Shown: in pieces, positions 9,235 through 18,512 of the stretch
How positions within the stretch are numbered: position 1 is the stretch's first letter
Layout: each line of letters opens with the position of its first letter
From: Acidocella aminolytica 101 = DSM 11237
Lineage (GTDB): Bacteria; Pseudomonadota; Alphaproteobacteria; Acetobacterales; Acetobacteraceae
DNA length: 64,000 nucleotides
Direction of reading: 5' to 3'
Assembly (NCBI RefSeq): GCF_900129125.1
Contig: NZ_FQVJ01000003.1
Location: forward strand, 124,001 to 188,000
Notes under the pieces: generated by a model
What the model saw: only the letters and a program-made list of their open reading frames with translations
The model's database searches: none
What the model was told of the DNA's origin: nothing
Program-made: the position numbers and the translations under genes

Positions 9235-9909
9235 ATGATCCCTCCTTGCAGGCCATTGCGGATTGTGGGGGATGTGCATGGAGATTCCCGGGCTTTCGCA
9301 GCGGCGGCGGAGACGGACAGGTTTGTGATTCAGCTTGGCGACCTGGTGGATGACGGGCCAGATACACCCGGCGCGCTGGAGATTATGTTCCGGCTGCTCG
9401 ACGAAAAGCGCGGCTTGTTTTTGCTCGGGAACCACGATTTCAAACTGGCAAGGGCCTTGCGCGGTGACCGCGTGCGGGGGGAACCCACGATAAAAACATT
9501 CGCGACTTTACCCGCCGAGATGAGACGCCCCACGAAAGACGCGATTATGGCGGCACCAGTTTGGTTGCGTGCTGGGAACCTGTTTTTTGTACATGGCGGG
9601 TTTCATCCCGCGATGTTGGAGCAGGCACCAGGCCCCTTTCCTCCCGGGCGGCCGGACCCGCTTTGGGCAAGGGCCCTTTATGGCCAGACCAGCGGGCGGG
9701 TGACAGGGGCCGGTAAGCCGGAACGGCTTTTACGCTGGGTGGAGGATATTCCGCCAGGCATGGTGGTTTATGTTGGTCATGACCAACGCTCTAATGACGG
9801 GCGGCCTTACGTGAGGCAAAGCCGCAAGGGAGGAAAGGCGATATTCATGGATACCGGCGCTGGAAAAGGCGGGCATCTTTCCTGGGTGGATATTGATCAG
9901 GTCGACTGA
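9235..9909 (+). CDS. calcineurin-like phosphatase (ApaH/PrpE/PP2A-like)
   Basis: Metallophosphatase of 224 residues with the full motif series GDVHGD, GDLVDDG, GNHD, HGG and GHDQR. This arrangement resembles serine/threonine protein phosphatases and the Ap4A hydrolases ApaH/PrpE. The substrate cannot be told from sequence. The start is ATG 9235 because a GGGGGAA ribosome-binding site lies seven bases upstream; an ATG at 9217 is also in frame. It sits 83 bases behind phrB and ends 11 bases before the convergent MscS gene, so it may be transcribed separately from the repair operon. Confidence 0.85.
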   Translation: MIPPCRPLRIVGDVHGDSRAFAAAAETDRFVIQLGDLVDDGPDTPGALEIMFRLLDEKRGLFLLGNHDFKLARALRGDRVRGEPTIKTFATLPAEMRRPTKDAIMAAPVWLRAGNLFFVHGGFHPAMLEQAPGPFPPGRPDPLWARALYGQTSGRVTGAGKPERLLRWVEDIPPGMVVYVGHDQRSNDGRPYVRQSRKGGKAIFMDTGAGKGGHLSWVDIDQVD

Positions 9910-9920
9910 TCTCAAACGCC

Positions 9921-11033
9921 TCATACTGGTGGCTGAGGAGGGCTGAAGGGACTTGGGGATGTCAGCTCGACCTGAGAGATGGGCACGGCGAGTTCCGCTC
10001 CATGGCGGCGTACGATTTGCCCAAGTTCAATTAAGAGCCGCTCCTGAATGGCCAGCGAATCCTGCCAAACCACAGTGCGGGTAAAGCACCAGACCAGGAT
10101 TTGCAGCCCATAACTACCATATTGTTGGAAATAGACCATGGCGCCCAGGGACTGGTCGATCTCTTTATGGTTATCGACATGCGCTCGGAAATCCGCGGTA
10201 ATACGGGCGAGTTTGTCGAAATCCACATAGCGGATGGAAATGATGCTGTTGATCTGCCGCGCCTGCATCCGGGGCGGTGTTTGCACGACCGATGAATTAA
10301 AGATCTGGTTGGGGACGTAATAGGGCCGTGTGTCGAAGCCTCGCACTGTGGTGGTGCGCCAGCCGATATGCTCGACCGTGCCGGATACGTTTTGGGTGGG
10401 AAGCACGATCCATTCGCCAACCTTGAAGGGTTGGTCGAGATAAACCACGAGAGCGCCAAACAGGTTAGCAGTAACGCCCTGTGCGGCGAAGCCAACGGCG
10501 ATACCCGCAACACCACCAAAAGCAAGCAGACTGGCTATGGAGAAATTCAAAATACGCAGGATCATCAAGCCGATGATTGTGACCACGAGGATGCGGGTGA
10601 TTTTGGCGATGGCATCCACTAACATCGGGTCCGGGGTTTTGCCGTGCTTATGCCAAATATGAGCCGGGTACGCGCGCTCACTCACCGCAACAACACGCAA
10701 TGAGGCCCAAGCCGTGACGAGCAGAACGAAGATTTTGAGGATGACTGGTAGAATGTTTAGCAATTCACTCAGCTTCAACGGAGCCGACACCGCCAGCACA
10801 ATAAAATAAGTGACCAGCCCCCAGATGAGGCAGACCGCCGGTGTTAAAAGACAGCCTAAAACAGCTGCACGGAATTTATGCCCGTGATTATTGGACCAGC
10901 GCATAAGGAGGCCAAAGCCGGTTTTGGCCAGGGTTGAGCCAAAGACGCCCGCTAGAAGAATGACGATAATGCCGATCACATTTGAAAGATGTGCACCCCA
11001 GAATGCCGCCATGTTTTCAAATAATTTGTGCAT
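9921..11033 (-). CDS. MscS-family mechanosensitive channel
   Basis: Inner-membrane protein of 370 residues. Hydrophobic segments near residues 15-40, 60-85, 95-115 and 150-195 are followed by the pore-lining TM3 and beta domain (GVAGIAVGFAAQGV, FKVGEWIVL, GTVEHIGWRTT), the hallmark of MscS. The C-terminal cytoplasmic cage domain is present and ends in a Ser/Pro-rich tail. Such channels release solutes on hypo-osmotic shock. ATG 11033 is preferred over the upstream in-frame start at 11072 because AAAGGAAC lies a normal distance before it. Confidence 0.93.
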   Translation of the reverse strand: MHKLFENMAAFWGAHLSNVIGIIVILLAGVFGSTLAKTGFGLLMRWSNNHGHKFRAAVLGCLLTPAVCLIWGLVTYFIVLAVSAPLKLSELLNILPVILKIFVLLVTAWASLRVVAVSERAYPAHIWHKHGKTPDPMLVDAIAKITRILVVTIIGLMILRILNFSIASLLAFGGVAGIAVGFAAQGVTANLFGALVVYLDQPFKVGEWIVLPTQNVSGTVEHIGWRTTTVRGFDTRPYYVPNQIFNSSVVQTPPRMQARQINSIISIRYVDFDKLARITADFRAHVDNHKEIDQSLGAMVYFQQYGSYGLQILVWCFTRTVVWQDSLAIQERLLIELGQIVRRHGAELAVPISQVELTSPSPFSPPQPPV

Positions 11034-11546
11034 ATATCGTTCCTTTAGACTTTGACCCCGGACTGAAAACACGGACTACTGTGTGCCGTATTGTGCAATG
11101 GCAATACGGCTTTTCAGTTCAGAAAGATCCCATGCGGCTGGCTGTTATTCAGGATAGCTGTTACTTAGGCATGAGTTGTGTGGCTGTAAACCGGAGAGAA
11201 CACATTCTTAGGCCGGGAGATAATGAGCCTTTTCTATTAAAAAATTCTCACTTAGGTTTGGACTATTCCCTCAACATAGAATTGAAACACTCCAGCCATT
11301 CGGGCGGAATCACTGCTCTTCATCATCGACTTAACTGAGGGCGTCAGAACTAAGTAGTTATAGATTTTGTAATATTAAATGGAAAAAAATCAAAAGTCCT
11401 ACATATTTACTATAAAATATGTAATTCTCTAATCGTTTTGATAAAGCATTTAGCCTCTATCATAAATCCACAAACTGCCGCTATGCTAAAATGGAAGCCA
11501 TAAATGATCGAGTGGCATTTCGTTTACAGTTACGCAAGGAGCTAAT
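11034..11546. other. intergenic region, AT-rich
   Basis: No convincing gene over about 510 bases. It should hold the promoter of the MscS gene (left) and of the small gene at 11547 (right). The stretch from about 11340 to 11460 is markedly AT-rich. A plus-strand frame at 10982-11338 has no ribosome-binding site, starts inside mscS and shows no family features. Confidence 0.6.
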
Positions 11547-11816
11547 ATGAGCGACACGACGCCTGGTGCCTCAACGGAATTAACCACCAAGCTAGCTAAT
11601 GGGCAGTTCTGGAACTTGGTTGCAAGCATACGCGCCCAGGAAGTCGCGACACTGGCAGCTGCTTTGCTTGGCAATCGTCGCAAGTCAATGTCTCTTGCTG
11701 AACTTCTGGAAGTTACTCGTGATATTCAATTCGCTAAATACCCGGCTCCCAATAACCCAGAATACCAAGAGTGGGAGAAGACCAAAAGTGAACGGTTGAG
11801 CCGAATTTATAAATAA
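11547..11816 (+). CDS. small protein of unknown function
   Basis: Predicted soluble protein of 89 residues with no signal peptide, mostly helical, with a central hydrophobic stretch (EVATLAAALLG) and a charged C-terminus (YQEWEKTKSERLSRIYK). I do not recognise the family. It is supported as a real gene by a good ribosome-binding site (AAGGAG about seven bases before the ATG) and by a strong hairpin terminator 20 bases after its stop. It stands alone between an AT-rich promoter region and that terminator. Confidence 0.6.
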   Translation: MSDTTPGASTELTTKLANGQFWNLVASIRAQEVATLAAALLGNRRKSMSLAELLEVTRDIQFAKYPAPNNPEYQEWEKTKSERLSRIYK

Positions 11817-11836
11817 TGCTTCAAAAGTTTTAAGAT

Positions 11837-11871
11837 AAATAAGGACGGGAATTAATAACCCGTCCTTATTT
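11837..11871. terminator. bidirectional intrinsic terminator
   Basis: Perfect 13-bp stem (AAATAAGGACGGG at 11837-11849 with its complement at 11859-11871) and a 9-base AT loop. The A/T-rich stem base gives a T-tract in both directions. It sits between two convergent genes and should stop transcription from the small gene on the left and from the thrS-MBL operon on the right. Confidence 0.85.
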
Positions 11872-11882
11872 GTTTGTAGTAT

Positions 11883-12515
11883 TTACAAAAACGGGTTGCT
11901 TTGACGTTCAGCGCCGATGGTGGAGCCGGTCCCGTGGCCGCACAGGAAGCTGAATTCATCCGGCAGTACCAGAAGCTCGCGTTGGATGGAGGCAATGAGT
12001 TGCTCGTGGTCTCCATAATCGCCGAGGTCCGTACGGCCAACTGAGCCGCGGAACAGCACGTCTCCAACAATCCCGAAATTTAGAGGCTTGCTTAGGAACA
12101 CCATGTGGCCAGGCGTATGGCCAGGGCAATGGCGAACTTGAAAAGCCTCGCCGCCCATAGTAATGATATCGCCCTGCTGAAGCCAGCGGTCGGGATGGCA
12201 GTCGCGGGCTTTGAGCCCATAGCGAGCCCCCTGAGCTGCGAGATCATCTAGCAGAAACTTATCCTCAATACCTGGGCCGACGATACGGGCGTCCAGTTGT
12301 TCGGAAAGCTCCCCCGCGCCGCCCGCATGGTCGATATGGCCATGGGTGAGGAAGATTTCGGAGATCGAGAGGCCCAGTTTGTCAATCTGATCCTTGATAA
12401 GGGAGACGTCGCCGCCGGGGTCGATCACCGCACCGGATTTAGTTTCGTCATCCCACACCAGAGTACAATTCTGCTGGAAGGGAGTGACGGGGATGATGCC
12501 GATTTTGAAGCTCAT
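11883..12515 (-). CDS. MBL-fold hydrolase (glyoxalase II-like)
   Basis: Metallo-beta-lactamase-fold protein of 210 residues with the binuclear metal signature [14 protein letters not shown] and later [24 protein letters not shown] and LCGHG. It resembles the YcbL/GloB-like group, which hydrolyses thioesters such as S-lactoylglutathione; the exact substrate is unproven. Its ATG overlaps the thrS stop (ATGA), so it is translationally coupled to threonyl-tRNA synthetase at the end of that transcript, and it finishes at the bidirectional terminator. Confidence 0.88.
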   Translation of the reverse strand: MSFKIGIIPVTPFQQNCTLVWDDETKSGAVIDPGGDVSLIKDQIDKLGLSISEIFLTHGHIDHAGGAGELSEQLDARIVGPGIEDKFLLDDLAAQGARYGLKARDCHPDRWLQQGDIITMGGEAFQVRHCPGHTPGHMVFLSKPLNFGIVGDVLFRGSVGRTDLGDYGDHEQLIASIQRELLVLPDEFSFLCGHGTGSTIGAERQSNPFL

Positions 12516-14437
12516 GAGCGAAGATCTGGGGCCGTGGCCTCAGCTTTCAACAGGGTAATAGCCTCTTCCAGCGCGAGGATTTCCTGCGCGGCACCGCCCA
12601 GGCGGCGCAGAGCCACCTTGCGTTCCTCAGCCTCCTTGCGGCCGACCACGAGAATGTTCGGCACATGATGAAGGGAATGGTCGCGGATCTTGGCTTGGAT
12701 TTTCTGGTTCGAGATATCCAGTTCCACGGCGAGGCCAGCCGAGCGGAGTGCTTCTGTGACTTCCCTGGCGTAGCCGTCAGCGTCGGAGACGATGGTGGCG
12801 ACCACTGCCTGCACCGGCGCCAGCCAGAGCGGGAAGCGCCCGGCATATTGCTCGATAAGGATACCGAGGAAACGCTCAAAGCTGCCAATAATGGCGCGGT
12901 GGAGCATTACTGGGCGAGCACGGCCACTTTCGGAGGTGACATATTCCGCGTCAAGACGCTCAGGCAGCACAAAATCGACCTGAATGGTGCCGCACTGCCA
13001 GTCCCGGCCGATGGCGTCACGCAGCACAAATTCCAGCTTGGGACCGTAGAATGCGCCCTCACCGGGATTGAGCGTATAGGTAACACCAGCTTTTTCGCAG
13101 GCTTCTTTCAGGGCGCCCTCTGCGCGATCCCAGACCTCGTCGGACCCGGCGCGGACTTCCGGCCGATCTGAGAATTTCACGCTGAAGCTCTCGAACCCGA
13201 AATCCTTATAGACACTCTCCAGCAACGCAACGAAGCGTACGGTCTCGTCAGCGATCTGGTCTTCCGTGCAGAAGATGTGCGCGTCGTCCTGGGTAAAAGC
13301 GCGGACACGCATGATGCCGTGCAGCGCGCCGGAGGGCTCGTAACGGTGGCAGGCGCCGAACTCGGCCATACGGATCGGAAGTTCTTTATAAGAGCGCAGG
13401 CCCTGGTTGAATATCTGGACATGACAGGGGCAGTTCATCGGTTTTAGGGCAAGCATGGTAGCTTCCTCTTCAACCTCGGCAATGAACATATTCTTTCGGT
13501 ATTTGTCCCAGTGGCCGGACATTTCCCACAGCTTCCGATCCACCAACTGCGGGGTGCGGACTTCTTCATAGCCGCCTTCCTCCTGGCGGCGACGGATATA
13601 GGCTTCCACTGTCCGGTAGAGTTTCCAGCCTTTGGGATGCCAGAAAATGGAGCCGACGGCTTCTTCCTGAATGTGGAAGAGATCCATGGCCTTGCCAATC
13701 TTACGATGGTCGCGGCGTTCGGCTTCCTCAAGCTGGTGGAGGTAGGCGTCCAGCTCTTTATTATCACGCCAGGCGGTGCCGTATATGCGGGAGAGCATCG
13801 GATTTTTGGCATCGCCGCGCCAATAGGCGCCGGCGGTTTTCATCAGCTTGAAGCCGTTGCCGATGTCACCCGTGCTGCGCATGTGCGGGCCGCGGCACAG
13901 GTCCAGCCACTCGCCCTGTCGGTAGATGGTGATAGTTTCGCTTTCCGGCAGGTCGCGGATCAGCTCAGCTTTGAAGCGCTCTCCACGCCCATCGAAGAAT
14001 TTGATAGCCTCCTCACGGTCCCATTCCTCACGCTCAAAACCCGCGTTACGGGCAATGATTTCACGCATCTTTGCCTCGATGGCCGGAAGGTCATCGGGCT
14101 TGAAGGGCTCGTTACGGTAGAAATCGTAATAAAAGCCGTTTTCGATGGAGGGACCGATAGTGACCTGTGTTCCGGGATAAAGTTCCTGCACCGCCTCGGC
14201 CAGCACGTGGGCTGCATCATGGCGGATCATCTCCAGGGCGGCTTCGTCCTTGCGGGTGATGAATTTCACCGCGGCGTCCCACGAGATTGTACGGGAAAGG
14301 TCCATCTGCTTGCCATCAACCTCCATGGCAAGTGCGGCACGGGCCAGACCGGGGCCGATGGCGGCAGCGATGGTGGTGCCAGTCACCGGGCCGTCGAAGG
14401 AACGAACGGAACCGTCGGGCAAGGTGATGGCAGGCAT
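12512..14437 (-). CDS. thrS: threonyl-tRNA synthetase
   Basis: Charges tRNA-Thr. The 641-residue length is normal. An N-terminal TGS domain ([17 protein letters not shown]) is followed by the editing domain with [11 protein letters not shown], then the class II core with zinc ligands in [10 protein letters not shown], motif 2 [25 protein letters not shown] and the motif 3 region [18 protein letters not shown], and an anticodon-binding domain at the end. ATG 14437 is chosen because AGGAAG lies seven bases upstream and the TGS domain begins there; the frame continues upstream without homology. Two glycosyltransferase genes precede it on the same strand at short spacing. Confidence 0.98.
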   Translation of the reverse strand: MPAITLPDGSVRSFDGPVTGTTIAAAIGPGLARAALAMEVDGKQMDLSRTISWDAAVKFITRKDEAALEMIRHDAAHVLAEAVQELYPGTQVTIGPSIENGFYYDFYRNEPFKPDDLPAIEAKMREIIARNAGFEREEWDREEAIKFFDGRGERFKAELIRDLPESETITIYRQGEWLDLCRGPHMRSTGDIGNGFKLMKTAGAYWRGDAKNPMLSRIYGTAWRDNKELDAYLHQLEEAERRDHRKIGKAMDLFHIQEEAVGSIFWHPKGWKLYRTVEAYIRRRQEEGGYEEVRTPQLVDRKLWEMSGHWDKYRKNMFIAEVEEEATMLALKPMNCPCHVQIFNQGLRSYKELPIRMAEFGACHRYEPSGALHGIMRVRAFTQDDAHIFCTEDQIADETVRFVALLESVYKDFGFESFSVKFSDRPEVRAGSDEVWDRAEGALKEACEKAGVTYTLNPGEGAFYGPKLEFVLRDAIGRDWQCGTIQVDFVLPERLDAEYVTSESGRARPVMLHRAIIGSFERFLGILIEQYAGRFPLWLAPVQAVVATIVSDADGYAREVTEALRSAGLAVELDISNQKIQAKIRDHSLHHVPNILVVGRKEAEERKVALRRLGGAAQEILALEEAITLLKAEATAPDLRS

Positions 14438-14471
14438 AAGCGTCTTCCTAAAATGACAAAAACTGGCGGCG

Positions 14472-15353
14472 TTATGGCAGGTGGGCCAGTACTTGCGCAA
14501 CCGGTAGTTCCTGAAGAGTCGGCGCGCGAAGAATGGTCGGCCAGCCGCCATCCTGGTAGCGTGGGGCGCAACGGGTGGGGTCTGAGGCGCTTGAAAAGAG
14601 AGAAATGCAGGGCACGCCGATTGCAGCGGCTAGATGCATGGGGCCTGTATCGTTGCCTATGGCCAGGGACGCGCCCCGAAAGATTGAAGCCAACTGGAAG
14701 AAATCTGTTCTACCGGTGAGGTCAATGCCGCCAATGGTATCCGCCAGGGGTTTCTCGCCGGACGTGCCGACGACGACGACGGGTAAATGCAAGGCGGCGG
14801 CAACCTCGCGGAATTTCTCGGCCGGGAAGCGCTTTTCCGGGCGGTGTGGTGCAGCTCCGGGGACTAGCACGGCGTAACGCGGGGGAAGGTTCAGGCCGGC
14901 GATATCCCCCGCGAGCCACGAAAGATCTGGCACGGCTAATGGCGTAGGCAGGGTGGCCCGCCGAAGCTGCTGCTCCAGGCGTTCGCGGCTGTGCAATGTT
15001 TCGCGGTTGGCGGCGTCAGGAAACTGGCAGCCGCGCGCGATGCCGGACCAGGGTGGGCGACCTGCGAGGCTGAAATAACGGGTGGAGCGGCCGGAGGTTT
15101 GCAGGTCGTAAACCATGTCAAAGCCGGAAAGCTGGCGCTTCAGGCGTAGGAGGCCCGGAAGGTTCCACCAAACCGGCTTGGCGTCGAGTTCAATTTTGTC
15201 GAACCAGGGGCTTTGGCCCAGAAACCCAGCATACGGTTTTGTGGTCAGTAGGGTGATCTCGTCGGCATGATGGCACGCGCGGATGGCGGCGAAAGCCGGG
15301 AAGGTCATCACGATATCACCAAAGGCGCCGTGGCGGATGACCAGCACGCGCAT
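14472..15353 (-). CDS. glycosyltransferase family 9 (heptosyltransferase-like)
   Basis: GT-B fold enzyme of 293 residues related to ADP-heptose:LPS heptosyltransferases, acting on the inner face of the cytoplasmic membrane on lipopolysaccharide core or a related glycolipid. Visible are the N-terminal [14 protein letters not shown] loop, the [18 protein letters not shown] segment that binds the nucleotide-sugar phosphate, and the late [16 protein letters not shown] motif. The start overlaps the stop of the GT4 gene (ATGA). Acceptor and sugar cannot be named from sequence. Confidence 0.92.
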   Translation of the reverse strand: MRVLVIRHGAFGDIVMTFPAFAAIRACHHADEITLLTTKPYAGFLGQSPWFDKIELDAKPVWWNLPGLLRLKRQLSGFDMVYDLQTSGRSTRYFSLAGRPPWSGIARGCQFPDAANRETLHSRERLEQQLRRATLPTPLAVPDLSWLAGDIAGLNLPPRYAVLVPGAAPHRPEKRFPAEKFREVAAALHLPVVVVGTSGEKPLADTIGGIDLTGRTDFFQLASIFRGASLAIGNDTGPMHLAAAIGVPCISLFSSASDPTRCAPRYQDGGWPTILRAPTLQELPVAQVLAHLP

Positions 15354-16489
15354 CAGCCGAGCAACTCCGCATAAAGGTTCAGATAGCGGGTTTGCATGAC
15401 GGCCAGAGAGAATCGGTCGCCGACTTCCTCCCGCGCGCGGGCGCCGAAGGCAATACGCAGATCCATGTCGCCATCGAGAATCGCATCGAAGGTGGCGGCC
15501 AGGGCAGCGGCATCGTTAGGCGGGATAAGGAAGCCACTGACATTGGGCTCGATGGTTTCATGCGCGCCGCCATGGTCCGTGGCGACGACGATCTTGGCCA
15601 TCGCCTGCGCTTCGATGATGGTGCGGCCAAACGCTTCAGGCGCAGTGGAGCAGTTGACCACAATATCAGCCAGTTTGAGGGCGGCGGGCATGTCTTCAAC
15701 ATGTCCGGCAAGGCGCAGGCGGTTGCTGATGCCCAACTGCTCAGCCAAAGCCAGCAATTCCTGGGTGTATTTGTGCCGCCCCTGATCTGAGCCGATAAGA
15801 ATGCCCACGGCCTCCTGATGCCGCATCTTGGCCAGGGCTTGGATGAACAGGCGCTGGCCTTTCCAGGCGGTCAGGCGGCCAGGGAGCAAAATCGCGGGTT
15901 GACCGTTCTCGATCCGCCATTCCTTGACCAGACGGACGGCCCGGTCACCACGCACGGAGGCAGGATCGAATTTACGCAGATCCACGCCGTTATGAATGAC
16001 ACGAATTTTCTCGGGATCAATCTTGTAACGGGATTTGATGAGGTCCGAGATGAAATAGCTAACGGCCACCACGCGCTCGCCTGCCGCCATCACCTGATTA
16101 TAGCGCTTCTTCAGCCGCGTGCTCTCACCGTAGGTGCCGTGATAGGTGGTCACGAACGGGATGCCCATTCGCTTGGCAGCGCGAAAAGCGGACCAAGCCG
16201 GGGCGCGGGAATGAGCATGGATAAGATCAACCTGGTTCTCCTTGATGATGGCTTTCAGTTTTTTTGTGTTACGCCAAATTCGGTAAGGATTTTTGGTTGA
16301 TAGCGGCAGATTGATCAGTTCGGCTCCCCCACGGGTGGCCAGGGATGAGAGGCGGCCATCCTCAGCGGCGATAAGGGAGCGATGCCCTGCAAGATGCACC
16401 GCCTGGGCGATTTCGATCACGACCCTCTCAGCGCCCCCGGCATCAAGCTTGGGCAACACCTGGAGAATCGTTTTCGGCCGGTCAATCAT
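15353..16489 (-). CDS. glycosyltransferase family 4
   Basis: Retaining GT-B glycosyltransferase of 378 residues. The N-terminal acceptor domain begins LPKLDAGGAERVV, and the C-terminal donor domain has LPGRLTAWKGQ and the EAFGRTIIEAQAM E-x7-E motif typical of GT4. It is the first gene of a minus-strand run with the GT9 gene and thrS and is probably involved in LPS-core or surface-glycan assembly. Its ATG is 29 bases from the divergent alpha/beta hydrolase start, so the two promoters share or overlap a very short region. Confidence 0.92.
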   Translation of the reverse strand: MIDRPKTILQVLPKLDAGGAERVVIEIAQAVHLAGHRSLIAAEDGRLSSLATRGGAELINLPLSTKNPYRIWRNTKKLKAIIKENQVDLIHAHSRAPAWSAFRAAKRMGIPFVTTYHGTYGESTRLKKRYNQVMAAGERVVAVSYFISDLIKSRYKIDPEKIRVIHNGVDLRKFDPASVRGDRAVRLVKEWRIENGQPAILLPGRLTAWKGQRLFIQALAKMRHQEAVGILIGSDQGRHKYTQELLALAEQLGISNRLRLAGHVEDMPAALKLADIVVNCSTAPEAFGRTIIEAQAMAKIVVATDHGGAHETIEPNVSGFLIPPNDAAALAATFDAILDGDMDLRIAFGARAREEVGDRFSLAVMQTRYLNLYAELLG

Positions 16490-16518
16490 GCATTGCGCGC
16501 TACCAGGGTTAGGAGATT

Positions 16519-17274
16519 ATGACTATGCCGTATGTGTCACGCCTGCCAGGAATCGATCTGGCTTATGAATTTCTAGAAGGTGAAGGCCCGGTGGTGATGT
16601 TTTGCCCGGGCTATGCTTCAGATATGCAGGGCACCAAGGCGTTAACCTTGGAGGAATGGTGCAGGGCCAACAAACGGGCGATGCTGCGCTTTGATTACGC
16701 CGGGCATGGGCAGTCCGCCGGAGTGTTTACGGAAAACGGTATTGGGGACTGGGCGGCGGATGCCGAGCATGTGTTGGATCAGACTGCACCTGGGCGGGAT
16801 GTGTTGCTGGTTGGATCCTCGATGGGCGGATGGATTTCATTGCTGCTTGGCCCCAGGCTGGGCGAGCGGCTGCGGGGCATGGTGCTGATCGCCCCGGCTC
16901 CGGATTTTACGGAATCGCTGCTTGAACGCGAACTTACCGCCGAGCAGGCGGAGACGCTGGAACGCACGGGGGTTGTGTATCAGCCGTCTGAATATGGTGA
17001 TCCCCTGCCCTTCTCCCTGACTCTCGTCCGCCGTAGTACGGGGTATCTGGTCATGAAGAGCCAGATTGGGGTTACCTGCCCGGTGAGGATTCTGCACGGC
17101 ATGCAGGACGCTTCAGTACCCTGGCAACTCAGCCTGAAACTGGTTGAACGGCTTGCGGCGGGTGATGTACAGCTGATTTATATTAAGGAAGGCGATCATC
17201 GGCTTTCAGCTCCGGATGATCTGATACTGTTAACTCAGACTGTTGGCTCGCTCCTCGTTGAGAATGGCGGCTAA
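16519..17274 (+). CDS. alpha/beta hydrolase
   Basis: A 251-residue serine hydrolase, probably cytoplasmic. The oxyanion region FCPGYASDMQG, the strand-loop DYAGHGQSAG, and the nucleophile elbow GSSMGG (Ser) are clear. The acid is likely in HGMQDASVPW and the histidine in EGDHRLS. The cofactor-free ester or peptide substrate is unknown. ATG 16519 has AGGAG close upstream. The last 45 bases overlap the convergent epimerase-like gene. Confidence 0.88.
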   Translation: MTMPYVSRLPGIDLAYEFLEGEGPVVMFCPGYASDMQGTKALTLEEWCRANKRAMLRFDYAGHGQSAGVFTENGIGDWAADAEHVLDQTAPGRDVLLVGSSMGGWISLLLGPRLGERLRGMVLIAPAPDFTESLLERELTAEQAETLERTGVVYQPSEYGDPLPFSLTLVRRSTGYLVMKSQIGVTCPVRILHGMQDASVPWQLSLKLVERLAAGDVQLIYIKEGDHRLSAPDDLILLTQTVGSLLVENGG

Positions 17275-18072
17275 GCCCTCACGGTAGGTAGGGTAGCGCC
17301 ATGCGAGTCCCAGCCGGGACTTTGTTTTTTCCGCAGAAACCTTTCGATTTTCTGCCCAAAAGCTGAGCGCCATGGGCGACATGGTTTTAATGGCTTGTTC
17401 GTAAGGCATTGGTGGGGGCGGTTTGATGCCAAGCAACCTTGCGGCTTCCTGGACTACGTCCGCGGGAGCCGCGGGTTCGTCGTCTGAAAAGTTGAAGATG
17501 CCGGTGGCCGTCTGGCGGATGGCGGCGAGTACGCCTTGTGCAATGTCTTCCCGGTGGATGCGCCCGAACAAGTGGCCCGGCTTAACCACATGCCGTCCCT
17601 GCCCTGCCTTGAGGTCATCCAGCATCGACCGGCCCGGGCCGTAAATGCCCGCTAAGCGGAAAATGGCAAGTGGTTTGCCAAGTGCCGCCCAGCCATGCTC
17701 CGCGCCGACGCGGCGTTGGGTGCGCGTGGAGCCAGGGTTAGGAGATGTTTCCTCATCTACCCAGCCGCCATTGGCGTTGCCATAGACGCCGGTGGTGGAA
17801 AGATAGCCGAGCCAGACGGCCGAAGAGGCTTTGAGGGCGGCATGGTAACGGGCGAGTACCGGATCGCCGGTTTCGTCCGGCGCGGCGGTTGAGAGAATAT
17901 GGCTAGCCGAGGCAATGGCAGGTGCGGCATGGGCGAACGGCAGTAAAGTCACGCCGGGCTCGGGGTGGATTTGACCGCGCGTGGTGGCGCTAACCTGCCA
18001 TCCCGCAGCCACGGCAGCCTTGGCGATAGCCCGGCCGGAATAGCCAAGCCCGAAAATGAGCAGATGGTTCAT
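17230..18072 (-). CDS. NAD(P)-dependent epimerase/dehydratase-like protein (extended SDR)
   Basis: A 280-residue Rossmann-fold protein starting with LLIFGLGYSGRAIA (glycine-rich nucleotide loop). It continues with STTGVYGNANGGWVDE and RLAGIYGPGRS, as in SDR-family nucleotide-sugar epimerase relatives such as YeeZ. The catalytic tyrosine would be in the GVYG segment. Substrate unknown. Its ATG overlaps the stop of the DUF4260 gene. The C-terminus overlaps the convergent hydrolase gene by 45 bases, an unusually long but plausible antisense overlap. Confidence 0.85.
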   Translation of the reverse strand: MNHLLIFGLGYSGRAIAKAAVAAGWQVSATTRGQIHPEPGVTLLPFAHAAPAIASASHILSTAAPDETGDPVLARYHAALKASSAVWLGYLSTTGVYGNANGGWVDEETSPNPGSTRTQRRVGAEHGWAALGKPLAIFRLAGIYGPGRSMLDDLKAGQGRHVVKPGHLFGRIHREDIAQGVLAAIRQTATGIFNFSDDEPAAPADVVQEAARLLGIKPPPPMPYEQAIKTMSPMALSFWAENRKVSAEKTKSRLGLAWRYPTYREGLAAILNEERANSLS

Positions 18073-18473
18073 GGCGTGCCTCCTATGCGGCCGAGATGGG
18101 TCTCAGAAAAGCCAGCGGCGTATTTCAGCCCGTAGCCAAGCAGCCGGTCAAACCCAATATGGGCCAGCCATATGGCCGCCCCCCCTATGGTTGGAGAACT
18201 GGCGGTCAATGCGCCAGCCGCCAGTAAGGCGAAGGGCAGTAAGGTTGAATGGAAACAGTTATAGATGGCTGCTCCGGCGCGTGGCCCAGCCACGTAACCC
18301 AGCATGGAAAGATCAGGCACCGGAAACAAAACCAGGAACAGCAACCAGCCCATGCTGAGATGGGCATAAAATGCGATCCCTGCCAGCATCAACGCCGCGC
18401 CTTCTAGACGCAATAGCCAACGGGGGCCGCCTTGCAGCGGTAGAAAGCGGAGTGACTGATCAGGCTGGGGCAT
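18069..18473 (-). CDS. DUF4260 family membrane protein
   Basis: A 134-residue integral membrane protein with about four hydrophobic segments. It carries the features of the DUF4260 family: LLRLEGAAL near the start, FPVPDLSMLGY in the middle, YNCFHS, and WLAHIGFDRLLGYGLKY near the end. Function is unknown in the family. It is coupled to the downstream epimerase-like gene by an ATGA overlap and lies 40 bases behind pyrE on the same strand. Confidence 0.85.
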   Translation of the reverse strand: MPQPDQSLRFLPLQGGPRWLLRLEGAALMLAGIAFYAHLSMGWLLFLVLFPVPDLSMLGYVAGPRAGAAIYNCFHSTLLPFALLAAGALTASSPTIGGAAIWLAHIGFDRLLGYGLKYAAGFSETHLGRIGGTP

Positions 18474-18512
18474 GCCACCGATATGGCGCCATCCCCCAGC
18501 AATATAAAGTGG

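Noticed and set aside
10982-11338. Plus-strand frame of 118 codons
   Set aside because: Begins inside the well-supported mscS gene, has no ribosome-binding site and no protein-like features.
13511-14719. Long plus-strand frame of about 400 codons
   Set aside because: Lies antisense to thrS and the GT9 gene, both certain; its translation is the complement of conserved codons.
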